Shown here piece after piece: positions 54,610 through 64,000 of a DNA stretch of 64,000 bases (positions within the stretch are counted from its first letter, which is position 1; each line of letters starts with the position of its first letter). Source of the stretch: Apostichopus japonicus (Eukaryota; Echinodermata; Holothuroidea; Aspidochirotida; Stichopodidae). The stretch lies in contig NC_092579.1 of assembly GCF_037975245.1 (NCBI RefSeq), forward strand, positions 2,659,001 to 2,723,000. The letters run 5' to 3'. The notes under the pieces were generated by a model. The model worked only from the letters and a program-made list of their open reading frames with translations, was not told where the DNA came from and did not search any database. The position numbers were made by a program, and so were the translations under genes.

Positions 54610-57463
54610 AATTGGGGGAGGGTGGCTGTTAAGAACGGGGTAGTCCGCGCTGAGGAGCAGAGTCTTCTGTGGTGCTAGCAAGGGTCACATTAATCACTGA
54701 TTTGAACACTCGTAGCCTACTGTTATTATTGCATATCTATATTATTCCAGATTATTCCTTAAGGATGTATTGTAGAGTGCATTGCAACAGATAACAGATT
54801 GAATGGTAATTTTCGCCATTACAGTATATGAAAGAGTGTTATTAAAAAATATATGGCACGTTTTTGTACAAATATTTGGGGGAGGGCAAATGAGGAAACT
54901 CTTTTTCACTCAGGTTGGAAAGTCTGAGAGTAAAGGTCAGTTTAGAAGTGTTCGATAGAATTGAGTTAGAGTGAAAATATTATGACATTACGGGATTGGA
55001 CTCCCGGTAACGTCAGATCATAGTGGTTACGGATCTTGCCCTGGGGGAAGGGGATTTAAAGTTTGGCTAAAAGGCCTACAAATGACCGATTCGAAATCTC
55101 TCCAAAATATCGATAGAGAAGTTCCAGTGATTTTCAGTACATTTCTTCTCTCATTAATTTAAATTAATTACAACCACAGACGGATACAGGATTTTAAGTA
55201 GAAGGCCCACCCTATGTAAAGTGGGCTGGGGATTCTCCCCAGAAAATAGCTTCATAATTGTTTCATTTTTTGTAGAAGTGAAATGATACATTCTGAGGCA
55301 AATTTAAGCAATAAATTAGGCCTATAATTAAGTCTACAAAGAAGGTTGTGCTAGTAACTACTTTTACTGTTTCTTGTGTGGGACTTAAAAGTGGGGGTTG
55401 GGAAGATGTACAACCCAACACCCCTGGATCTGTGCCTGAAATGTAAAATATAGTAGGCCTAGTGTTCAATCACTAGCAAATGTAAATTCTTTTACGTTAA
55501 GTAAAGCATAGATGATGATGAAACCCTTCTCATTTGGGGGCTACAATCCAGATTGGACAAGCCTGGGCCATGGTAAAACTCACCGGACACAGTTTGAGGG
55601 GGTGGGGTGGGGGTTACTATGATGGGATGTTATAAACAAAGCCATCATTGGTGGAAATATCCCAACTCTTGGAATAATACTAGTACTTAGGGCATCCCTC
55701 CACAGAGCAATCACAAGGGAAGCCAAGAAATCTTCATGGAAGCTTCGCGAACATGGCTCGAACTCTTACCAGCTTCAAGATGTAAAGTCTGTGAAATATC
55801 TAAAGTGGACTTAAAGGAGCTTACATGTAAATTAAATATATTACAAACTATTACATGACAGTATAGAAAAAGCACATGTCCTCCGACTTTTTGTGACTGT
55901 GTGTGTGTGTTCGGGGGGGGGGGGGGGTTAGAGGGGTGTCACTATGGCAGGATTCAAACCATTGTTCAATGGTGTAGAAAGTGCCTAGCTCACACAGAAA
56001 TCACTGCTAACACCCTTTCCTCCCATTGGGGCTCTGAACATATTTATTTTGTGGAATTTTGTCATTTTTTCATGGCTGATAGGATTCAAAATGAAGAGTA
56101 AGAACATCTTACCAAGATATACAATTATAATTACATTTATTGAAATAGTTTTCATGTGACAAAAATAAGCAAGAAATGGTTTGAAGTTTTTATATTGTTT
56201 ATTAATTATATTTCACTGATTAAATATTGATAACATGAAAAAACAAAACAACCCATTAAAATTGATACAGGATCTACATTCATGATCATATTTCATTTCA
56301 TAAATGAAATCTTGTTTACTAAGTACTAAGTATGCATTGTGAATTTATACTTCTGAACTGAAATTGTAAACTTAAAGCATTTACAATTGGTATTTCAGCA
56401 GAGGACTTCTGATTACAGACTAAAAAATATAGCAATGAATTAATTCATAAATTGAATAACACAATGAAAGGAACAATAAAAAATTAAATCACCTGGGGTA
56501 ATTACGTGCATATTTTGAATCTATAAGTCATCGTTTGCGAATTCTGAAATAACTTGAGCCACTTTATTTAATCGAAAAGATGCAGCTGGCAGAAGGAAGA
56601 CAGTGGGTTCATAGCATTATAAAGATGCTGGATTATGGTCACTCTTTCCTATAACTCTATTTTAGTTCTATAGTAACCATGAAAGACAAACACCATGACT
56701 AAACTGATCCAACCCAGGTAATCATAATCTTACATTAGGGCTGCAGGTCATAAGGTCAATCATCACATGAATATTCACATCATTTAATTAAAATATGTCT
56801 ACAATCGAAGATAGTGAGTGATCATACATGACAATGAAACCAATTTTAAAAACAAGAAGCTTAATATGGATTTGACGATGAAAACTTTTGATAAATTTGA
56901 CAACTAAAAAATCTTGAGTCATGTGTTCTATGAAATCCATAATACATATTAAAAATTTAATGTTTTTTTATAGAAAGAATGTGTAATAAAAATACTAATT
57001 GCTTAATTTCTAATAAGAAAAACTACTTCCATAGCAACTTGAAATAATAATGAAAATAGTCAATGAATAACAAGAAAACCTTAAATCTACATTACAATGC
57101 CATTCTAGTGTAATGAATACAATCCCCCCTCTAAACATTGACAAATGTTGTGCTTATCATATTTTTCCTTCACAAATTCCATAAAGCATTGCTACAATAC
57201 TGACATGTTTCAAGTAATAAACATCAGAAGGCCTGGAGGTTTAAAGAGTTCTCAGAAGTAATTTGAGGTAGGCACTCACTCAGTCTTACTTACAGAGACA
57301 GACATTCTCATTTTGCTGAAGTTTTTAAACTTCCTTTCTTTAGGTATAAACTGGGTGAGTACAGTCTCAATGTATGCTAAACCAGAGATGATCATGCACA
57401 GGTTGCCATTGTGTTGAACCTACATTTTAACGGAACTCTGAGAGACGAGTTGTTCTTTTATTG
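54610..57463. other. Intergenic DNA downstream of the ABCA gene
   Basis: Includes a possible 262-bp hAT MITE at about 55177-55438 (ends CAGACGGATACAGG and CCTGGATCTGTGCCTG, no target duplication found) and a (GT)n plus 15-G run at about 55895-55927. A very AT-rich stretch spans 56100-57200. No gene recognised. Confidence 0.45.
57457..57462 (-). terminator. Candidate poly(A) signal for the ABCA gene (AATAAA, minus strand)
   Basis: Nearest canonical AATAAA I see on the minus strand, about 1.06 kb past the ABCA stop and just beyond the tail of the same-orientation SINE copy 3. A nearer variant ATTAAA lies at 58221-58226. Neither is proven. Confidence 0.3.
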
Positions 57464-57656
57464 TATATATGTATTTTAGATCCTCCTGCAAGCAGGAACT
57501 CGCGAAGAAGCCATCCTTGGCTTATCAAAGCCGCAAGCTGACCAAAGGCAGTCTCTCAGATTCATATTTAACGTCCATGATTATGAATTGTCAATTGTCA
57601 ACAACTCTGTAACTGGACGACATACATTAATCTTGGAGTGACTCGAACTCGAACTT
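57464..57656 (-). mobile_element. tRNA-derived SINE, copy 3 (minus strand, partial head)
   Basis: On the minus strand it runs from the B-box remnant GTTCGAGTCACTCCAAGATT through GTTGTTGACAATTGACAATT and CATAATCATGGACGTTAAAT to GAGTTCCTGCTTGCAGGAGG, ATCTAAAATACAT, then TA repeats. Same family and order as copies 1 and 2. Confidence 0.85.
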
Positions 57657-58517
57657 ATAATGAATGAATTTACAATGAATTAATAATACTTAAAATGAAT
57701 TAATATATATATCGATTTAATTAGAATGGTAAAGAGTAATTAATCAACATAGTGGGCTATGGGGTGCTGACAGCATACACACATATGAGCTGTGATCTTT
57801 GGGTCTTATGAAGGATCTTCTTTTAGGTTTTCTTGTACAAAGTTGCATTTGTTAATGTATGGATGAGCCAATAGCAAACTGAAAGATGCAGGAGAACAGA
57901 AAATATAGATTAAATTCAATCCATTCGTCTACTTAAACATAAAACAAGTTCCATATTACCAAACATAAACTTCCATTCACTGAATAGTGTTGTTAAAGTT
58001 TTGAGACTGAGAATGCAAACAACACTAACTGACACACAAACTTAGAGAGAATGTTTCAGATAGAACATCAAACATTGTTGAAAAGATTTTGTAAGGACAG
58101 ACTCAGAAAGATATAACTAAAGGAACCCAAACTGGCAATAAAACAATACCATAATAACCCTGATTAACCAGTGCTTATTCTTGTGGTTCACTTATCAATT
58201 AGCCTTCCGTGTCCCTCAATTTTAATTTTTTTACATTTTTTTGAAAGAAGTAGAAGACTGATAGATGAAATTAAGGGAGGATGTATTTAAATAATATCCT
58301 AAAGAAGAAAATAACAAAATGAGAAATAAAATTCAATTTCTCCTATAAAGTGATGTAAATTAATTATGGCTACACTGTTTGCATTTTGAGCATGAGTGTG
58401 AAAAGCATTTAAAACATTGGATCTCACCAAGAGATTACAGATATGACAATCTCTGGTATTAAAAAGAGAAAAGGAGATAATCATATTTGCCTATCCTGAG
58501 AAGGGAAAACGTTGTGT
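57657..58517 (-). other. Probable ABCA 3' UTR / flank
   Basis: AT-rich DNA directly downstream of the ABCA stop, with no repeat or gene recognised. Confidence 0.4.
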
Positions 58518-58723
58518 CTATTTCGATTCATTTGGGTCCTCTCTCTGTCTGCGTGCAAAATTGAGAAAGACCTGTTCCAGACTGGTCTGACTGACCGAGT
58601 AGTCCTCGATGGCCAGTTCGGTCTTGTTGCGCTCCATATCCCCAAAGACCTGACCCCAGGTCAGGCCTTCCGTAGTGATATGGTAATGGACCATATTTTG
58701 ATGTTCATCTTTCAATTTAGCAC
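58518..58723 (-). CDS. ABCA3: ABCA3-like terminal exon (C-terminal regulatory segment)
   Basis: Acceptor TCTCCAG, stop TAG at 58518-58520. It encodes [20 protein letters not shown], then [20 protein letters not shown] and [20 protein letters not shown]. The S(V/F)SQxxLEQVF motif marks the end of ABCA proteins. Confidence 0.93.
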
Positions 58724-61700
58724 CTGGAGAAAAACAAAAAGGGCATAAAAACTCAGATTCGGGTAGATATTAACAGATTATGGAGACATTCGTTATGAAT
58801 AACGTGATATAATTATAATGATGCCATGGATTGAGTTTAGACCTTGAGAGAATTAAAACCTCCCTCTGCCCCTCCCCACCACCCCAAACCTCCCTCATCC
58901 CCCCATCCCAACCCCCTGTGTGAGTCGACTTTATTACTTTTGACTGGATGTGCTTATTGTCAAGTAGAGAACAAGACATGACTAAAACTAAAGACATCTA
59001 CAAATACCAAATAGCACAACCAAGTACCATTGTTAATAACAGTTTGTTTGTTAACAACATCAATATGGAGCTCTCATCACCTCAAGTAAGATCAATGCTG
59101 GTTCATCCCTTTGTAGCCTTTTGATACATCTGTCCATGTTTACTCCCCTGAGATATTTAACGTCTGTCAAATTTGACCAACATCTTGACGTGACGGAGGC
59201 AAGTTAGATTTTCCAGAAGATAGGTTTTGCTAATTTCATCAAGCTAACATTTGCAGACAGAAATCTGTTATGTATTTCTAATTGCACATACATGTATTAT
59301 AAAGTGAAATTATGGCCCAGACTCAACTAGCTATATACCATCAGTGTTACAAGACTGAATCATAAAAGATGAAATTCAATACATAGAAACTAGTCGCCTA
59401 CAACCTTCACGGCAGGTTCTGAGAGTCTCTCATAGATAACTTTCTACAGATCTGAGTTTCGGCATCATCAAATGGAATACATACTGAATATTGAAGGCAA
59501 ACACCTCGGAAAAGCCAACATTTTGGAAGTTACAAATATTGTTGAGAAAATTGAACAATATAATGAGTGATGATGAACATTGTCAATGATGATCTGAAGA
59601 AAAAATGAAATAAACTTACCAGGAAAATTGGTTCGAATAAATTCTTTGAGTGGTTCCAAAGGGCTATCTGGAAACACCCTGGCTAAGATGGTATAACCCT
59701 CCCCAAATCTAGTCTTGAGGTGTTGGGTGCTGCCCAAGCATTTAAACTGACCATTGACCATGATAGCCAACCTGGTACACAGAGCTTCACATTCCTCCAT
59801 GCTGTAATAATAATAATAATAACAAAAATTACTTGAGATCTTCATCTAGAAAATCTGAACTAATATTAATTGTTAGCAAGGAAACGCTGGCAAAATGAGG
59901 AACTTTGGAGAATTCTGACAATTTTGTAAGTGCATGACTGAATGATGAAAATGCATGTTTTCTTGTAAGTACATGACTGAATGCTGAATATGCTTGGTGT
60001 CTTGAAAGTACATGACTGAACGGTGAATATGAGTTTCTTGTAAGTACAAGACTGAACGTTGAATATGTATGTTTTCTTGTAAGTACATGACTGAACGTTG
60101 AATATGCATGGTTTCTTGTAAGTACATGACTGAACGATGAATATGCATGTTTTTATGTAAGTGCATGACTGAATGATGAATATGAGTGTTTTCTTGTAAG
60201 TACATGACTGAACGCTGCAAATAATATCAAACAAACAAGGTCACAATCTATTGCCATTTATAACTGCAACTTAACCACTAGTGCTGTGCACATATAACTA
60301 CCAACAAAGTCCAAATAATAACATGAATATATGTGCATAGACAGAGGTATTACAGATTCACACCTTAAATCAAGCAAGGTTATTTGGTATCCCGAAATCC
60401 AGGAATAGGAGCCGAACTTCTGTTTAAGCAAACTGAGATCACTGTGTTCTTTTCAACAATTTAGATAATTTTCTTTTGGGTAGAGTGATGGGAGATAATT
60501 CAGATCAAGAAGTTTGGTCTATTTGCGATGAAGGCTGGTGCCTACTCTTGAGACGGAAAGCGGCAGGGCCTACCATTGCATGTATAATCCCTGACCTCAA
60601 CAATGACCTACCTGTGTGATGTGAGGATGATACATTTACCGCTTTCCCGCACCACGGAAAGCGAATCCCATAAAGATCTGCGAGCTACCGGATCCATACC
60701 AGTGGTAGGTTCATCTAGGAAGACAACAGGAGGTTCACCCACAAGAGCAATAGCTGTGCTCAGCTTTCTTCTGTTACCGCCACTAAAGATGTGATTGAGA
60801 AAGAGAAAAAGACGAAGAAACTCTAACAAACTGTAGTACCATCAACACCAAGAACAGTGTAGTATGATCAACACCAAACATTTAACATGTAGAACAGTGT
60901 AGTATGATCAACACCAAACATACCACATGTAGAGCGGTATAGTATCATCAACCGAACATTCCACATGTAGAATGGTACAGTATCATCAAAACCAATCATT
61001 CCACTTGTAGAACGGTATAGTATCATCAGCACCAAATATTCCACATGTAGAACGGTGTAGTATCATCAACACCAAACCTTTAACATGTAGAGTGGTGTAG
61101 TTCCATCAACACCAAACATTTAACACATAGAACAGTGTAGTATCATCAACACCAACATTTAACATGTAGAACGATGTAGTATCATCAACACCAAACCTTT
61201 AACATGTAGAGTGGTGTAGTTCCATCAACACCAAACATTTAACACATAGAACAGTGTAGTATCATCAACACCAACATTTAACATGTAGAACGATGTAGTA
61301 TCATCAACACCAAACCTTTAACATGTAGAGTGGTGTAGTTCCATCAACACCAAACATTTAACACATAGAACAGTGTAGTATCATCAACACCAACATTTAA
61401 CATGTTGAACGGTGTAGTATCATCAACACCAAACATTGCACATGTGGAATTGTGTAGTTTCATCAACACCGAACATTTAACATGTAGAACAATGTGGAAC
61501 CATCAACACCAAACATTTAACATATAAAACAGTCTACAAATAGTATTTGTAACGGTTCCTCCACAAACACACGTCAATCAACTATAGTTTCTCGCCGATG
61601 TGAAATTCAAACCAAGAGCAGAGAAACTTTGTAAATCTTAGTCATTCTAATTATAAAACCAGAATATATCAAAGAAATCTGTCTAATTGATGAGCTTTCA

Positions 61701-63979
61701 ATCATTTCTACATTTGTGCTAGAAAGTGTTGTTTTGACAGGAAATGTCATGAGCAGCATTTTTCTTTGCTGAATGCCTTCATGAAAATGGCCGCTTGAAC
61801 TGAAACAGTGAATCAGACTAGATCTAAGTACACTGTATTGAAATCACTTCATAGCAAATAAAGCCACAGGTTAGCAGTAACACAGTTTTGATTTTCCGAA
61901 GGGTAAACTATGGATTCACTCTTACCGACCTTGCATAATTGTGAGGTGGACTGCTGATTGCAAAGTCGGCAATGATTATCATGCGGATTGCGAAGTCGGC
62001 AATTACTATTATGGTTAAATTAGTCCAACACAGCAGCATACAGAAACGTTGTACTCAAAACCGAAGCCATAGAGAATTAATCAGGCCACACATCCAGAGT
62101 CTATGTATGCTAAGTTCTTCAATACTGCCCTCATTACCTTTCCGGAGACATTTCACATTGTAGTTTTGATCCTATAATTCAATCAAACACAAACTTGGTC
62201 TGTTGTTGATCTGTTAACAGATATATACCTGTCAAGGAATAATGTGGTGAGTACGAATGCAAGAGGGTGACAATAAACAAATAAAACCAATATGAGTACC
62301 ATACCTATAGGCACCGGCTATTTTGTCAGCGTGTTCTTCAAACATGAACGCTTTCATTAATTGGTTCACCTCGTCTGGTATGTCCTTCTCTGGGACCCCT
62401 CTCAATCTTGCAAACATGGTTAGCGTCTCCCGACCGGTCATCTTATCAATCAGAGCATCAAACTGAGGGCAGTAACCCATTCTCTGCTGGGCCTGTAGAG
62501 TTGACAAGCATTGGTGTAGGGTGTTAAAAAAGAGAGTTTGAACAGTAGTGGTGTAGGGTGTTGAAATAGAGAGTTTGAACAGCATTGGGTAGGGTGTTAA
62601 AAGAGAGAGGTTTGAACAACAGTTGTGTAGGGTGTAAAAATAGAGACTTTGAACAGCATTGTTGTGGGGTGCTGAAATACAGAGCTTGAACTGCAGTGGT
62701 GTAGGGTGTTGAAACAGAGAGTTTGAACAGCAGTGGTGTAGGGTGTTAAAGAAGAGAGGTTTGACCAGCAGTGGTTAAGAGTGCCAAAAAAGAGGGCTTG
62801 AACAGCAGTAGTATAGGTTGTTGAAATAGAGAGTTTGATTTACAGTAGAGTGTTGGAATAAAGAGCTTCATGAGTAGTGATGTTTGGTGTACTTTTAACT
62901 GGCAAATTGTCTAAATGGCATAGATAGTACCCAAATTAATTTCCAATTCAAATACTAATGCAGATAACAGGGTAGTGTGGGGGGGGGGGGGGGTTAGGGG
63001 CTGGGTGAATGGAAAAAAGTCTTCACAAACTTCTCCATTAAGTTCAGGATGTCCAGCAAACCCTTTTAAGATTTTACTGATTATTACTCACTTCCACCTT
63101 GCCCAACACAATGCATCCCATAACACAATTCACCTTCTATTGCGGGTTCAATTAATTGAGTAGTTACTTATCTATGTAATTTCTATTTCTACTTGGTTAA
63201 TGGCCTTCACTACAAAGAATGTTACAGGTGAATATGTCTTCCTTACCTGTTTGGTCTCAGTCTTTACATTATACCCATCGATATACGCATGACCTGTAGT
63301 CATTGCCTCGTCACCAGTCAACATTTTGAAAGTGGTAGTTTTTCCAGCACCATTGACACCTATAAGATTGTGAAAAAGATGGTGGGTAAAACATTTAATA
63401 CCAATGGGCAATGTGCAGAAACTAACAGACAGTTTGAGATGTTGAAACTGTTTGAAAACTCATGAAACTATATTGCAATTTTATCACATTGCACAGGAAG
63501 AGGGGTGGGGGGTGGGGAAAGTTGTAGGTGAACAATGCTATTGGCTGGGGGTGAAGTGGATCATCAAGGGCAGCAAACCCTGGTGTGGGGGTGCTAGGGT
63601 GCACAGCCAGCACAAGCTGCAATATTTAATGGTATTTTTGCATCTATTTCTTTCTTCCTGTTCTGTTAAAATTATTGGGAAAGTCCATGCCCCCTTTGCC
63701 AGGCATTTCCTTGCCCAGCTTCTGCACCACCAAGACCACCAAACTGTATTCTTAAAGATGGACGCCGATGCTGATTCTCAGATATTACAAACCTAACAAT
63801 CCAAAGCATTCTCCGATAGGCACCCCTACGCTGATCTTATCTACGGCCACCAATCCTCTCCCTCCTTTCAAGGAGAATACTTTCTCCAAATCTTTAATGA
63901 CGAGTGAGTTCTCCTTGAACAGACTTGGCTCAGCTGTAGTCATCACACGCTCTCTCTCAGCAGACACGTCATCATCAAT
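58518..63979 (-). CDS. ABCA3: ABCA-family lipid transporter (ABCA3-like), C-terminal half with complete NBD2, 5' partial
   Basis: Six exons in coding order (63979-63793, 63359-63247, 62492-62305, 60782-60612, 59801-59620, 58723-58518) join in phase to 348 residues plus TAG. ABCA proteins are full ABC transporters that use ATP to move lipids across or within membranes; ABCA3 loads phospholipids into lamellar bodies. Local positions: Walker A GVNGAGKT 63-70, Q-loop Gln110 in YCPQFDAL, signature SGGNRRKLS 163-171, Walker B VVFLDE 182-187 with catalytic Glu187, switch His219 in LTSHS. Nothing catalytic is missing. The C-terminal regulatory part [10 protein letters not shown] and [18 protein letters not shown] is nearer ABCA3 than ABCA1 (SVSQTTLDQVFVNFAK) as recalled. 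Both membrane domains and NBD1 lie beyond the right edge. Invertebrates often have several ABCA3-like paralogues, so orthology is not established. Confidence 0.9.
58724..59619 (-). other. ABCA3-like intron e/f
   Basis: Contains a C-rich patch at about 58862-58916 (CCTCCCTCTGCCCCTCCCCA). Otherwise nothing recognised. Confidence 0.6.
59620..59801 (-). CDS. ABCA3: ABCA3-like exon after the H-loop
   Basis: Acceptor ATTACAG, donor CCTG|gtaagt. It completes the Ser of TSHS and encodes [20 protein letters not shown], then [20 protein letters not shown] and onward to [15 protein letters not shown] is near-invariant in ABCA NBDs. Confidence 0.95.
59802..60611 (-). other. ABCA3-like intron d/e
   Basis: Starts beside an (ATT)n microsatellite that forms the splice acceptor region and includes the 39-bp array 59926-60220. 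Confidence 0.7.
59926..60220 (+). repeat. About 39-bp minisatellite, 8 copies
   Basis: Unit GTAAGTACATGACTGAACG, then (A/T)TGAATATGCATG and TTTTCTT. Because the usual period is 39, a multiple of three, two minus-strand frames stay open for 115-122 codons and look like repeat proteins. Confidence 0.95.
60612..60782 (-). CDS. ABCA3: ABCA3-like exon with signature motif, Walker B and H-loop
   Basis: Acceptor TCTTTAG, donor CACAG|gtaggt. It encodes (S)[38 protein letters not shown], then [18 protein letters not shown]. The ATPase core is intact. Confidence 0.96.
60783..62304 (-). other. ABCA3-like intron c/d
   Basis: Nearly half is the 40-bp array 60826-61545. A short direct repeat (GATTGC(A/G)AAGTCGGCAAT) lies at about 61956-62001. 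Confidence 0.7.
60826..61545 (+). repeat. About 40-bp minisatellite with about 119-bp higher-order repeat
   Basis: Unit GTAGTATCATCAACACCAAA plus CATT(T/C)(A/C)ACATGTAGAAC(A/G)GT in about 17-18 copies. A three-unit block starting near 61075, 61193 and 61312 (AACCTTTAACATGTAGAGTG) is repeated almost exactly. Confidence 0.95.
62305..62492 (-). CDS. ABCA3: ABCA3-like exon with Q-loop
   Basis: Acceptor CTCTACAG, donor TATAG|gtatgg. It encodes [20 protein letters not shown], then [20 protein letters not shown] and on to [17 protein letters not shown] and TGRE are conserved in ABCA NBD2. Confidence 0.95.
62493..63246 (-). other. ABCA3-like intron b/c
   Basis: Contains the minisatellite 62505-62870, which reaches within about 15 bp of the exon acceptor, and a 15-G run at about 62979-62993. 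Confidence 0.7.
62505..62870 (+). repeat. About 38-bp minisatellite, about 9-10 copies
   Basis: Unit GTGTAGGGTGTTGAAATAGA plus GAGTTTGAACAGCAGTG with moderate divergence. Confidence 0.9.
63247..63359 (-). CDS. ABCA3: ABCA3-like exon with Walker A
   Basis: Acceptor CTTATAG, donor ACAG|gtaagg. It encodes (G)[18 protein letters not shown], then [19 protein letters not shown]. The Walker A lysine and threonine are present. Confidence 0.96.
63360..63792 (-). other. ABCA3-like intron a/b
   Basis: 433 bp; a G-rich patch at about 63498-63520 and nothing else recognised. Open frames of 66-114 codons here are chance. Confidence 0.6.
63793..63979 (-). CDS. ABCA3: ABCA3-like exon leading into NBD2 (first visible exon)
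   Basis: Acceptor CTTCTAG, donor TTAG|gtttgt. It encodes [20 protein letters not shown], then [20 protein letters not shown] and [16 protein letters not shown]. (E/D)D.DV..ER.RV followed by L.I.DL.KVF is the standard lead-in to ABCA NBD2. Earlier exons lie past 64000. Confidence 0.93.
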
Positions 63980-64000
63980 CTAGAAGATTAAAACAAATCA

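Noticed and set aside
55177-55438. 262-bp hAT-like MITE
   Set aside because: Ends resemble each other only loosely and no target duplication flanks them; kept as a note under the intergenic entry.
55940-56020. Possible tRNA-like element (B box GGTTTGAATCC on the minus strand)
   Set aside because: Spacing between B box and acceptor end is wrong for a tRNA and no A box is convincing.
59866-60234. Minus-strand repeat protein frames ([12 protein letters not shown] and [12 protein letters not shown])
   Set aside because: The array period is mostly 39 bp, so frames stay open by arithmetic. It lies inside an ABCA intron.

Overview
This is a eukaryotic (metazoan) nuclear window. It is AT-rich and intron-rich, and most of its length is intron or intergenic DNA full of minisatellites, microsatellites, poly-G runs, foldback elements, hAT-type DNA transposons and tRNA-derived SINEs. 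Coding sequence comes in short exons bounded by GT..AG signals. The proteins look like invertebrate relatives of vertebrate genes. A marine invertebrate, possibly an echinoderm, would fit the mix of genes and repeats, but the sequence alone does not settle the species.

Three protein-coding genes can be supported. (1) Plus strand, about 85-7987: the last five visible coding exons (242 residues) of an FBF1-like gene, a coiled-coil protein of centriole distal appendages; its 5' part lies left of the window. (2) Minus strand, 17627-49553: an apparently complete sphingosine kinase, SPHK2-like. Five coding exons join in phase to 595 codons plus stop, with a 20.8-kb first intron. (3) Minus strand, 58518-63979: the last six visible exons (348 residues) of an ABCA-family lipid transporter, closest by eye to ABCA3. 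They encode the complete second nucleotide-binding domain and C-terminal tail; the rest of the gene lies beyond the right edge.

Layout: 1-8 kb FBF1 exons and introns, including a large foldback element with a tRNA-like cloverleaf in its loop (4446-4884). 8-17.2 kb: intergenic DNA between the converging FBF1 and SPHK genes, with a second foldback (12900-13078), a probable hAT MITE and two minisatellites. 17.25-49.6 kb: the SPHK gene. Its introns carry at least six tandem arrays, two related hAT elements (25376-25714 and 31996-32783), another inverted-repeat element (27083-27579), two SINE copies and a non-LTR retrotransposon 3' end. 49.6-58.5 kb: intergenic DNA upstream of SPHK and downstream of ABCA, with four perfect CRE palindromes in 3.1 kb, a hAT element with a decayed transposase and exact 8-bp target duplication, and a third SINE copy. 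58.5-64 kb: ABCA exons, with a different minisatellite in each of three successive introns.

Functionally, SPHK makes sphingosine-1-phosphate and the ABCA protein should move lipids across membranes. They are transcribed in the same direction (ABCA upstream of SPHK), but nothing in the sequence proves a shared pathway. I found no convincing new multi-gene system. The most unusual items are the tRNA-in-foldback element, the CRE palindrome cluster, an inverted repeat carrying AATAAA on both strands at the SPHK 3' end, and minisatellites reaching the splice acceptors of ABCA introns.
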